NCBI RefSeq assembly: GCF_021134715.1
Contig: NC_060023.1
Span: 1,240,001-1,304,000 of the forward strand
Direction: 5' to 3'
Length of the DNA: 64,000 nt
Source: Daphnia pulex
Taxonomy: Eukaryota > Arthropoda > Branchiopoda > Diplostraca > Daphniidae
The notes under the pieces are model-generated. The model was not told the origin of the DNA, made no database searches, and worked only from the letters and a program-made list of their open reading frames with translations. Made by a program: the position numbers and the translations under genes. Of this stretch, positions 15,948-27,799 are shown piece by piece. Position 1 is the stretch's first letter; each line of letters starts with the position of its first letter.

Positions 15948-16845
15948 ATAGAACCGATTTCCGGCAACTCTCTCGAGCTGTAAGCCAAAATCTAGAAGTC
16001 TTGAATGTTACGAGAAAAATCACATGCTCGACATCATCCGACACAACGAAACCGACACGTTTTTGTTACTTATACAAAGTGACCGTTACGTGCAACAACA
16101 GCTTTATTCTCACAAGGTTAACTCCACGTCAAAAAGTTGAGAAATGACACAATTAAACTATTGATGTTAATTTAGTCAGTACTTTCAGGAAATTCTGTTA
16201 GTGAAAGAATCCTTACTGCAATAGCAGCAGATGAGCAGAAGGAACGACTGAACGGAAAACAGTTTTTAGCACGGCACTCAATGCTTTACAGCGCCCTCTT
16301 CGAGTTCGACAAAAAAAGAAGTTTAATAATTATTTTTGCATACGGTGCATACAACACTAACCCATGTAACGTTTAATTTTCATATTAATCAAGTTTATGT
16401 AATTTTCGTGGCCATGAAATTTTACGTCACAAAACCGTTTTGGGGTTGTTTTTCGAATTTAATCGATTTCAGCATTTGCATTCATTTCTTATTGAATTAA
16501 ATGAATAATTTTCAAAAAATAAATTACTTAATTTACTAGCTATTATGTTTAAATTTTACGCCGTAAAATATATTCACAATGAGCAAACAAAGGTGTAAAA
16601 AGTTGTGAATTACAGAATGGCAACGCACGTTTTGGTCCCTGCAGAGCAGTAGCACGGCAAACTAAAGAGACCAATTGATACGTGGACAGTGAGCGAACTG
16701 TCATATTGGGGTGTGTTGGCTTATTACTGATTCGGCAAATAATATTTGGCCATCTCAAGAATTTATTTGTTTACTCGATCTCTGAAATTAGAGGCCGAAT
16801 TGGTTGGCCATCTAAATAAGGGAAATTTGCGTTTATCTTTTCAAG
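15948..16845. promoter_or_regulatory. Divergent promoter region of Cul4 and Rab6
   Basis: About 0.9 kb separates the two start codons, which point away from each other, so both promoters and 5'UTRs must lie here. A CAGCGCCCTCTT element at 16289-16300 resembles the CTCF-type core found elsewhere in this window. The right half is very AT rich. No other coding potential is seen. Confidence 0.6.
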
Positions 16846-18080
<1,235 letters not shown>

Positions 18081-18913
18081 ACAAACAATAAGAAATCCTC
18101 CTTTCCTCCCTCCTAAAATCATTACTTTTCTTCGTCGTTACACGACTTTATTCAAACATTAAGAGCAATAGTTTTGCCTGCTTTCTCGTCTTATATGAGC
18201 AAGAGATAGCGATACAACAAAACATATTTATCGTCAATTTTCATCCATACCGTTTAGTGTTTTTGCTAAAAATATAAGGGACGGTTTGAGAACATTAAAT
18301 TGGCGGAATGAAATTTCAGAATAATTTTTCTGGTTGGTAACGAACGAAAAACAAAAGAAAAGTAAAACAAATGGTAGCTTTACATCTCGAGTGCTTATAT
18401 CGTTATACAGCCCCTATCATCATCAGAAGCACTCTTAAATTTTGAATCCTTCGTTTATTTCATTACTTTGGTCTTCACTAGTTTTTATCCAATAATTGGG
18501 TCTTCCGAAATGTTTTTCAAGTTATTTAATTCATTAATATCAAATAATGCTAATTAAAAAGAGATTCTTTGTTTTTCCAAACCCGCTGGAATGCGTTTTT
18601 TCTCTTACACCCTCTATACTTATATTTCTTTCTTTCAAACAAATGAATGGCATGTTTGATTCTGTTTACGTCACGTTTCAACGTGGCACTCACCTGAACT
18701 TTTGTCCTGATAATGTTGTGTGTGGATCATCAAATCATCTTAATACACCGCTTGCTTTTCTTTCCTCCCAATTAGACAACAATTTTGCTTTTCTCAGTAT
18801 TTTTCGTTTAGTGGTATCTTTTGTGGTGTGCGTTCTTTAATTTATATCTTTAATTGTTCTGTGGTCCAATGAAATCAAACTTACAAAATCATTCAATTAC
18901 CCCCTCCAATTAG
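18081..18913 (+). other. Rab6 first-terminal-exon 3'UTR or intron
   Basis: No open frame with coding character is seen. If the first terminal exon is used this is 3'UTR; if the downstream exon is used it is intron. It is AT rich. Confidence 0.5.
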
Positions 18914-18984
18914 CTGTCGACCTCCGCCCATCAACCAACGCGAATCACCTGGCTACAGACCAAGAAGGTGGATGTTCCTGCTAA
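18914..18984 (+). CDS. Rab6: Alternative last exon of Rab6 (ends GGCSC)
   Basis: A 71-nt segment with a CCAATTAG acceptor can replace the exon at 18013-18080. Joined to the phase-1 donor at 17783, it reads TVDLRPSTNANHLATDQ, then EGGCSC and a stop, giving a 209-aa form. The ending matches the canonical vertebrate Rab6 tail GGCSC, while the upstream exon ends GGCAC. Both keep the CxC prenylation motif but differ in the hypervariable tail that helps set membrane targeting. Whether it is used in cells cannot be told from the sequence. Confidence 0.75.
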
Positions 18985-19937
18985 TGATTAAAATCAAAGG
19001 AAAGAAAAAGAGCAACCAAACTTAAAAGGAAAACAAATGAATACCATCCAAGAAAGGGCTCAATCGACCGTCATTGTACAGTCCAAAATCTCTCGAAAAT
19101 GTCATCAGTTTTTAACTTTTTTCTTCACACAAATGATTGGCTCGCAGTTTAACTTTTTCCATGTTCCTTCTCCTAATGGAATGTCGTGACTTGGGATTTT
19201 TTTTTTTAATTTTTAAATTAGCTTTACCTATTAAGGTTTCCGGTGTACCGTTCAGACTCGACGGTTATGCAAAAACTGCACGTATTATCGTCCAATATTA
19301 TTTTCAACACAAATTAGAAAACGCTATCATTTTACAATTTGTTACTTTCTAGTTCGTAATCATTAAGTAAAAGAAAAAAAATTCACGTTTTGTCACATTT
19401 TCTCTAAGTTCATGACGTCCTCCCCCCCCTTCCAGCCAATTGCGCGATAAAATACACAAGACTGTCCAGTATTTCAAAAAACAAAAATTACCCGGATAAT
19501 TTCTAAAAAAAAAAACAATTTTACAAATGTATTGTTTAATACGCAGGATTTCCGTATAAAAATCTGTTTTGAATATCAATTTGGGTATATAATTATGGAC
19601 AACGAACAACGAGGGAATCTTTTTTTTTTGTACAATCAATTAGCACATAAGAATGTGTACCAAGTTTGGCTTTTTCTTTTTTCCTTATAGAAATATTAAT
19701 GGATTCGTCCATTGTCAACAGTAAAATCATCCCGTATAAAAGAGGGACCGGTTAAAGGAGGAGAAAAGTTATGGAATCACAAAAGGGGGAAAAATCTTTA
19801 GAAATATTAATTAGAATTATGTACATTGTGATTTCCTTTAAATGGCGCGAAACCATTTAAGAGAAGAGAGAAAGAGAGAGAGATGAAGAGATCCCAGGCA
19901 AAATTTACGTTAGTTACCGTTAGTGATTCAACATTGA
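18985..19937. other. Convergent spacer between Rab6 and cryptochrome
   Basis: The two 3'UTRs should meet here. A GAGAGAAAGAGAGAGAG run at about 19.86-19.88 kb and several A/T runs are seen; no coding exon. Confidence 0.45.
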
Positions 19938-22728
19938 TTAGTTCAAGTTGGACTGGTTTCTCTGAACAGCGTTTTGTCGAAGCTCGTCAGTCCTGAATTG
20001 CTTTGCATGGCTGTTTTCATTTTTGTTCTTGTTTCCGACATTGATGATGATTCCGTTATCACTTTGGGGCGAATGTGACATTAAGCCTATTGGAGATGGA
20101 ATGCAACATTAGTCATCAGAAATAGAAAAAGGAGAGTTATCGATCCCAATGACTCACCAGTTCCTCTGTACTGAGTTAGTCGCTGGTAGACTTGCTTCAT
20201 GCGCTCGATATTTAACTGCGACACTTCTAAGTGATTCACCATGGGCAACGGGTAATCCTTGCCGATGACACATTTTGCAGCTCGTTGCACCGACTCGGGA
20301 GCATTCCAGGGCTCGTGAATGTATTGCAGAGGGAAATTTTTTAGAACCGGTTGATATTTTCTAAAATTGAAAGATGAGACCAAATCAGTCAAACCATTTC
20401 TCAAAATAGAAGTGAAAATAATCTCTGTGGTTACTTGATGAAATCCCCGTTGGGATCCACTTTCCTGCCAAATCTGACAGGGCAATAGCAGTGAAAGAAT
20501 TGGTGAAAGAAAGACGAACATGACAGCCACATCCAGGTGCCCGCATTGACAGACCAATCTGCATCCAGCAGCAACTCTTCAAATACCTACAAATATCGAT
20601 GACGTCAGAAAATACCGAATAGAAACCAATTGACTGCAACACAAATACCTTCATGCCTTCTTCCCAAGAGATCCACAAATCACCTCGAGTTAAGAAACAA
20701 GCCACGGCGTGACGGGCAAGGTGATGAATCCAGCCTTCTTCCCTTAGTTGAGTCATGATGGCATCAATCCATGGGAATCCAGTTTGGCCCTTTATTAATA
20801 AAACATTTGAAATGAAATTTAAAAAAGTAGTTTAAAGATGTGGAATAACAAAAAACTTACATTGGCCCATTTAGCCAAGGCTTCTGCGTTAGAGTCCCAG
20901 GGAATTTGGACACAAATGGGGTTGCCAATCATTTTATCAAAATTGGGGTTATTTGTAGCTGCACAGTAAAAGAATTCGCGCCAAAGCACTTGACCGTGTA
21001 ATGACAAGGGTGGTTGTGCCTTTTTAATCTGGGGAAGCAATAAAACGAAAAGATTAAAAATGTGGTTCAAAGTTTAAAAAATGGATAATATCTTGCTCAC
21101 TTTTTTGTACAAATTGGTGAGCTGTTGGTGAAAAAGACGGACAGATAGGCAACCAAAACGGAGATAAGGAGAAAGTCCAGTCTGGCTGGCGAGAAGGGAC
21201 TGTGGCGTCATTTTGGGCCGGCCAAATGAAGCTACCCACGCTTTACGTTCCAAATGTCTTTCTAAACGAGTCAGTGCTTCCGTCTCGCCGCCATGCCAAA
21301 CGGCCGGCATCAAACCATCCGTATCAAAGCCTGCGAAAGAGCGGTCAAACGTAAATCGAATGGCCAGAAAGAAAATATCGATCGTTAGTATACCTAATTC
21401 TTCCAATGTGGGCACGCTGAAACGGTCGTCCATGGATTCATCCATGGGTGTGTAACCACGTCCAATCGATTCGAAAGTTATGTCCGACTCGGGCGGCGGC
21501 GGTGCATCCACCGAGGCAATAATGTTTTGAAACTGTCAGTTACACAAACAGAAAATTAAACCTCAAATTACAATTTACAATAAAATAAGGTCCAAAATAC
21601 CTGGCGATAAGTCAAGGGAGCTTTCCCGCCATTCTTCTCGATGATTCTATTACGAATAAGTAAACAAAATGTCATTAGATAAGAGATACAAAGATCAAAC
21701 ATGTTTAACCTTTTGTACTCCTACATACTTTTGTGGATGATACAACGTGTGGGACGCTCTCGTAATGACTTCGATATTGAAATCTTTACACATGGTGATG
21801 ATATTTTGATCACGGACACGACCAAAGGGCTCGGGATCTTCTTCGAATGTCAGGCATGTCGTTTCCCATTCCTAGAATAAAGCCATTTACACCGTTATTC
21901 ATTTAATCATCGAACTGATACATTCGGATCCGTTATATTGAGAAAATAAGATTATTGTAAATACTATTTGTGCCAGACTGAAATAGAAAGTGTTATCTAA
22001 CACATCACGCGAGATTGTTCTGGAGAGTTTTTCCGTTACGCCAGCGGCGGGAGAAGCGCAAAAAATAACCACGCCCACACAAACTATACTGCATGGGGGA
22101 GCCGGGAGCTGTATGGATGTAATGTAGTAAACCTCACGTGGCCCGACACGCAGAAGCCCAGTGCCTCCGGACAGAGTTATTGATTGATAAAGAAAATACA
22201 AGACACCGAGCTTGATGCGGATGGTGCGAATTAGTGTCTATCCGCTTAAAAAAAAGGCGTTGATGTTTTGAAATGGAATTTTATCTCCGGAAGGAGGAAA
22301 AAAATATAATTAAATAAAAAATAAATTAAGTTGCAAACCTTAAAAAGCTTTGGGAGGACGCCTGCAGGTTGTCCTCGGATAACAAAGAGACGAGAGTTCA
22401 GCTTTCTTAGGTTCTGATCCAAGTCTTCTAATGATTCCAAGAGAAACCTAACATAAAACAAAGATAATTAGCTTTTTAATAATACAAGATTTTAATTTAC
22501 TTTGTAGCACTATTTTTGTTACCTCCATTTATTGATGTCGACATTGGATGAGCCAGCAAACCAGGGATCCAAGATGAAGATGCAACGATAAGTAGAGCAG
22601 CCTTTCAAGCCATCCTTCAGGCTGGGGTTGTCATGTAAGCGAAGTCCTTTCCTGAACCAGTGGACAACTTGTTTTTCTCTGGGCTCAGAGTCATAGCCAC
22701 TCATTATGTTTTTTTGCTGTCGATACAT
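19938..22728 (-). CDS. cry2: Mammalian-type cryptochrome (clock repressor class)
   Basis: Eleven phase-consistent exons: 22728-22523, 22447-22339, 21871-21729, 21646-21601, 21532-21394, 21330-21101, 21028-20861, 20789-20649, 20586-20435, 20360-20158 and 20086-19938, giving 561 aa (553 aa if the second ATG at 22704 is used). The photolyase-homology region is complete: [93 protein letters not shown] and [17 protein letters not shown]. These match vertebrate-type CRY proteins, which repress CLOCK-CYCLE, rather than Drosophila-type photoreceptor CRY or photolyases. The C-terminal tail is short (about 50 aa) and asparagine/glutamine rich. CACGTG E-boxes lie in the large third intron and upstream. 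Confidence 0.93.
22135..22140. promoter_or_regulatory. CACGTG E-box in cryptochrome intron 2
   Basis: A perfect CACGTG lies in the longest intron of the cryptochrome gene (22338-21872), the intron following the second coding exon. CLOCK-CYCLE dimers bind this hexamer in circadian genes. A six-base match is weak evidence and other copies occur elsewhere in the window. Confidence 0.3.
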
Positions 22729-24470
22729 AGCATAAAGTTGGTTTGATGAGTAGAGTGGGGGATAGTGATTGAAAATTGATTCTTTTCTCTAAAAACCTCT
22801 CACGATTTGGCTGCTGTTATGAAAAAATATGGCTTGATCCTGGCATCCACCTTAGCTCATTTTCCTGGAACTCTGTTAGAAAAATAAACTTGATTAGCAA
22901 CTTTCTAGAAATCGATCCAGTTAATCCAAGAAAGATAAGCTGGTAGGCCTAAATATATTTCTTGCAGCTGGAAATCTATATTTACACTCAATCTTTCACT
23001 ACATATTTACACTAAACCTTTCACAACAAACCATCAAGGACAACAACAATGAGTTGCAGTTGGCAACAAAACAACGACTCACGTCAAAACCCAGGTCTAA
23101 AATTTTTAAATTCAGCTTAATTACAAACATTCAATTTTAAGATAACATAAATCTATTCAATGCTAAAATTGGAACCAAAGATATGTGATGAAATTCAAAT
23201 TTCATGGTCACTTGGACATCTAAACAAAAACCAACTGACGTGTTCTTTTTTCGTTTGACGTTTATGGCTAGAGGCAACATAAACCTGATCAAACTCTTTG
23301 CCCGGTGCTTTGTGTTGCCAATCGATCGATATATTTTTTTTACCTTTCTAATACCCTGAATTTATTACTGTGCACAATGCATGTGTGAACAACTGGTCGT
23401 TACATTTGAATGGATTCACCACGCCGACTCGGTACGCGGGGGCAGCCGAAAATTAATAGCGACTTGATTTGACCGGATATTAGCCGAAATTGGGTGACGA
23501 ATGAAATATAATCAGCTCTCGTAAACTGATTTACTGAAATAAAATTTCACCCACACTCATTCCATCTATTACTGAATTTGCCCACCTGGTAAGAACAAGT
23601 TTTTCTCTACCGTTATATATCCTAATCAAAAACCGTGTAATAAAAATTAAAGCTAACCTTGAAACGAGCTGGACAGGTGACCTTTCCAATAAAATACCTT
23701 AAAAGTCTAGAATTCATTGATCTAATATAGTCAGCCTCTTATTAGTCAATAGTTGAATGCCCTTACTTTTTGTTTGTGAATTAGCTGCTCAGCATTTGCA
23801 CTTGGCACACTTTTTATTCGAGAATGATCCACTCGGTTCAGTTGGAACTTTTTGAACGAAACTGTTTTTTGAATGAACGATCTGTTGTGGCCGAGTATGT
23901 CTGAGTCTGGTGAGTTAGTGGGTGTAGAATGTCTATTCTATCTGATGATATGGAGGGGAGACTCTGCGCAGACACAGAGAGAAGGGGGTATTTTTGCTAA
24001 CACGTAGCTAGTCACGCTGCCTTCTCTACTGCACGTGCACACACGCAGGCCATTGACTGTCCCCGCCTCTAGCCGACGACGGCCGACTCGGCACCAATTC
24101 AATAAATGGTAACTAGCGCCACTGCGGATGAATTTAGAACCACGTTCTAGACTCTAGTTTTGGAATGTTAAACGAAATCAAACAACAATTGAGCTGTATT
24201 TGCGTGAATAAATGCTTGAATCAAATTAATTACAGTTAAATATCAACGTGTAACCTATATAAAATGAAAATGAAATTCAAAATATAGGTGGAAACCATGC
24301 CAGTCTTTTCAAAAAATGGTTGTCTACTTAAATGAATGCCAACCGAGTCCCGCCCCCTAGTTGGTATTTATCAGTCGGGTTCTTTTATTTTGTATTATTT
24401 TTCTGTTGTTTTTCACCGATCGATGATAACACGCAGCAGCCACGGGGCCAAAAGGAAGCCGAGAGCTTCA
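22729..24470. promoter_or_regulatory. Cryptochrome upstream region
   Basis: No coding exon is seen. The sequence is AT rich except for the GC-richer patch at about 23.93-24.13 kb, the best promoter candidate. An ATCGATCGATATA stretch occurs near 23.32 kb. Confidence 0.4.
24032..24037. promoter_or_regulatory. CACGTG E-box upstream of cryptochrome
   Basis: CACGTG within GCACGTGCAC lies 1.3 kb upstream of the cryptochrome ATG. It sits in a GC-richer island (23.9-24.1 kb) that could be the promoter and that also has a CTCF-like TAGCGCCACTGCGG element at 24114. Role in clock control is inference. Confidence 0.35.
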
Positions 24471-24474
24471 TCAG

Positions 24475-24620
24475 AGTTGGGTTCGGTCACGTTGCAAGAC
24501 ATGCTGATGTGACGTTACAACCGCCAGCGTTCGCCTTGCTTGAAGCAACGTGACCACAAAATCCTTATAGGAAAAACTTGCGGACTTGATTATAATATTT
24601 CTACAGCAGCAGTAGCCACT
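24475..24620. repeat. Third, partial copy of the receptor 3'-flank repeat
   Basis: It begins with TTCGGTCACGTTGCAAGACA, close to segments at 25.80 and 27.53 kb, and later shares the GGACTTG-ATT core and following bases with them. The middle is diverged. It is probably a worn duplicate of sequence that flanks the 3' end of the ionotropic receptor gene. Confidence 0.5.
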
Positions 24621-25739
24621 CGCTTTCACGAGGCCATCCACATGGACCACAAGTTTGACTAGATATGTTGCACTACATGTTTTGCACAATCTTCCAAATT
24701 TAAAAGTTTACGTGCGTCAGAGTTTCGCTATAATTGGCAACACCTTTTTGATCATGTAACATAAATTATTTCCTCCACTGGAATCGATTTAATCAAAGTA
24801 AACTACGGTATACTGTAGGCTACTACGTTGATTGATGACGCAGGCACAGCAGAGCGTGAGTTGAAAAATTCATAGGCATAAATCTTTCACGCTGTCAACC
24901 CACGCTCACATGGAGATGATGACGTCGTCTAAACTTGGGAAGAAAGAGCTAAAAATATGTACTACCAGTACCACGGTTACCTGTGTCACTTTTTCATAAT
25001 AATTTGAGTGACATGTCTAAATATTTGGGTCTAGCACAAACATATTATTTGGGGGATTGAATAACTGTAATTCGTTAATAGATTACGTTGTGTAAATCTT
25101 TGCTAGATACATACACTTTGATGCTATCATCTTTTATCTGGGTTTATCGATAAAGAAAGAATTCATTCAATCGTTTTCTTGAGAATAGATGTATGCAGAA
25201 TGTTTTCAAAGAACCAACAGATATTTAAAAATCTCACGATTGTTAACTATTCAACTTAAATCGACCGCGCAAACAGATGAAGTCAAAGCAACACGTAGGT
25301 TGTAAACAAATACTTGGAATAGATAGTACGTCTGATATATTATAGCGTCATCATGCCAATAATTATTTGTAGATGTCTCAAATCTTACGCAAGGGATGAA
25401 ATGTTGTTGTTGATGCCAACTCGGTTGAATGTTTAGTCACGTTGCGTCAAATGCCGGACCCACCGGACCCTCGAGGGGGAAAGCGTGATTGGCTGCACGT
25501 AGCCTGTGTTGTTTTCAACATGAATAAAACGTTGGCAATTGTTTTGTTTTTTAAATTACGTCTATGAGATTCCATCCTATTTCTATAAATTATTTGTCGA
25601 ACAACAACCCGCTAAAAGTCACGTTCGTTTAAACTGCATTACATAATTATTTCTTCGTTATTGGTATTAAGACTTATTTGCGTTTCAGTTATTTCTACTG
25701 TTTATTCGTATTGCAATCATAAAAGCAACAAGTTCTTAG
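24621..25739. other. Gene-free AT-rich spacer
   Basis: No exon, RNA gene or clear repeat boundary is seen. A GTCACGTTGCGTCAAATGCCGGA stretch near 25.44 kb faintly recalls the neighbouring repeat but is too short to call. Confidence 0.4.
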
Positions 25740-26620
25740 ACATTTTGGTTATAGAACATGCTGGAAAACCGTGAAAAACAAGCGACACTCTATATGGGAC
25801 CGGTTTCGGTCACGTTGCACGACATGCTGGACCAACTGTCTTACTTATTTCAACATATAACAATACCCCTGTGGATATAACCTAAGCTGCTTTTTATTGA
25901 TAGGAACTCACAGGACTTGGATTGCAATCAAGCAACTATCGTATAAGCTGCTATTCCAAGGCTATTTTCACTCTATTACATAAGATGATTTCATTATATG
26001 GCACAGATGTTTAAAGTTATTAGCTACAGGTGTAGTTAATTAATTATTACGACCGAAATGTCGATAACCTAAAATAAATTTTCTCAACAAGAAAAGTTAA
26101 CAGAGAAAGAGTTAAGACTAGAAGCAGTTAAATTTTTCACGGAGAGTTTTTGATTCACGGTGGTTTGGATGCTGGGGCGTGTCTGTTACCCTGGGGTGGC
26201 ATAGAACGCGGAACCATATTTAGTACCCAGAGTATATGCTGCAGTTCCAATAATCTGTTTTAAACCGAGGAGAATGGGAAAAGAAGTTTTCCCAAATTTT
26301 ATTTTATTAGTTTTTAATTTGACTTTTACTCTTCGTTAAAAATTTTGTTGCAGGGCGATAATGATGCACGCGCAGGCAGGAAAACTTCTTTTGCTATTGG
26401 CAAATTGAATTTCCCGGTATTTTAAAAAAATTTCCTTGATGACGTCTTTCAGAAAATATACCGCCTGTCATCAATGGGGAAATCAGTTTAACCTTTAAGA
26501 TAATTAAAGTCGTCCAGGCTTTGAAAAACTGTTTAGTCAAACGCTAATGATTTACATCCGCAGAAACATTTATTGATCCACATATGTAATTTGACGTACT
26601 CGGACTTTTAAATTGCATAA
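25740..26620 (-). pseudogene. Decayed copy of the 3' part of the ionotropic receptor gene
   Basis: This segment aligns by eye, in order and orientation, with 27475-28370, which carries the last coding exons and 3' flank of the receptor. Shared landmarks include CGATAACCTAAAATAAA, the TGGTTTGGATG stretch, the poly-T acceptor area, the GATTATTGGAA exon start, and TTTCCTTGATGACGTC. Insertions, deletions and stops break the frame throughout, and no long open frame remains. It lies just past the 3' end of the intact gene, so a tandem duplication followed by loss of function is the simplest reading. Confidence 0.7.
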
Positions 26621-26696
26621 ATTTATAATTGAATCAGTTTTACTGGCGCATTCGTTGCCTGCTGCGATTCTGGACATTTGCTTGAAATTATCGTCA

Positions 26697-26877
26697 TACA
26701 GCATTTGGTTCGCATTTGATACTACTATTCCACATTTTTTACGTCTCCAGTCTCCACTTTTCGAAATGCGAATCAATTATTGCGTCTAGAGACTCTAGAC
26801 TGAAATCACAATAAGAAATTTGCATTTGATTGTCAAATGTGTATGACGACCAAGTATAACATTACACAGTAGACGAT
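26697..26877. repeat. Direct repeat, left copy (about 180 bp)
   Basis: It matches 27065-27229 over about 170 bp: both begin CAGCATTTGGTT, share TTTTCGAAATGCGAATCAAT, GACTGAAATCACAATAA, and end AACATTACACAGT. The copies are about 370 bp apart and carry small indels. No coding content is seen. Confidence 0.75.
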
Positions 26878-27064
26878 ATTAATTAGTCTATAATAACGAA
26901 TATAGAAATCGATATATCTGAGTGTAGTCTATCTGACATTGATGTCTCATCTCTTGTAATATTTCCGGGCACTGTGAATCTGTGATTGACGGACTGCAAC
27001 CATTTAATATTTGATTCAGTTTTGTTGCGGTTTCCATATGATCGATACATGATTGAAATCGTCA

Positions 27065-27229
27065 CAGCATTTGGTTAGCATTTGATACACATCTTTTACG
27101 TCTTCGGCAGTCTCCTTTTCGAAATGCGAATCAATCATTGTGTCTAGACTGAAATCACAATAAAATATTTACATTTGAATGTTAAATATGTTTGATTGAA
27201 AAGTAACATTACACAGTCCGATTTTTAAT
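27065..27229. repeat. Direct repeat, right copy
   Basis: It is the partner of 26697-26877. The block between the copies contains TATCTGACATTGATGTCTCATCT, which recurs at about 30.01 kb upstream of the receptor gene, so pieces of this locus have been shuffled more than once. Confidence 0.75.
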
Positions 27230-27299
27230 ATTATTTTATAATAACTTACAAAAATTGCTAGAAATCGTGAGAAGATTAGAGATTTTGCAAGTGCCTAGA

Positions 27300-27485
27300 T
27301 CCAAGGACGTTAACTAACTAAACATTACACCAGGGAAATTATTCCCTTAAAAATATCTATGTTATTTCTTCAGTATAGTGAAGTGCTAGATGAACATTAA
27401 GAAATTGTGACTTGAATCAGTGCAGGGAATTTCCATCATGTCACTAGGACGTAGAAGGAAAATGCTTCACCCAAAACATTTTGGT
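27300..27485 (+). pseudogene. Copy of the promoter and start of the 41.2-kb gene
   Basis: About 180 bp matches 41040-41215, which holds the immediate upstream sequence, ATG and first codons of the uncharacterised 380-aa gene. Shared pieces are CAGGGAAATT-CCCTTAAAAA, TTAAGAAATTGTGACTT, TTTCCATCATGTCACTAGGA and AAATGCTTCACCCAAAA. The ATG is kept at 27438, but the frame diverges after MSLGR and stops within 30 codons. From about 27480 the sequence switches abruptly to the receptor-flank repeat, so this is a truncated 5' copy in the same orientation. Confidence 0.7.
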
Positions 27486-27526
27486 ATAGAAATGCTGAAA
27501 AACAAGAGGCACTACGCTATGTAGGA

Positions 27527-27700
27527 CCGGTTTTCGTCACGTTGCACGACATGCTGAACGAACTGCTTTATTTCTCTTAGCATCTTAAAACACACCCGTG
27601 TGGATATATAGGCTAGCATATTGAATTGAAAGGGAGTCCTTGCACAGGACTTATTGCAATCAACCACCAGCACGGTTTAGCCACTTTGGTTACTACTCAA
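27527..27700. repeat. Receptor 3'-flank repeat, right copy
   Basis: It shares CGTCACGTTGCACGACATGC and the following AT-rich block with 25803-25960, and more weakly with 24475-24620. It lies just downstream (minus sense) of the receptor stop codon. Confidence 0.6.
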
Positions 27701-27799
27701 AGAATTAAAACTCATTGGTCTTATACTTCAACAATATTGACATATGTGCTAACTTTAAATCATCTAAACTACAGATAAAAGAGGAGGTTAAAATAATTA

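Noticed and set aside
18547-18840. 97-aa plus-strand open frame
   Set aside because: It lies in the Rab6 3'UTR/intron, rich in F, S and L, with no family resemblance.
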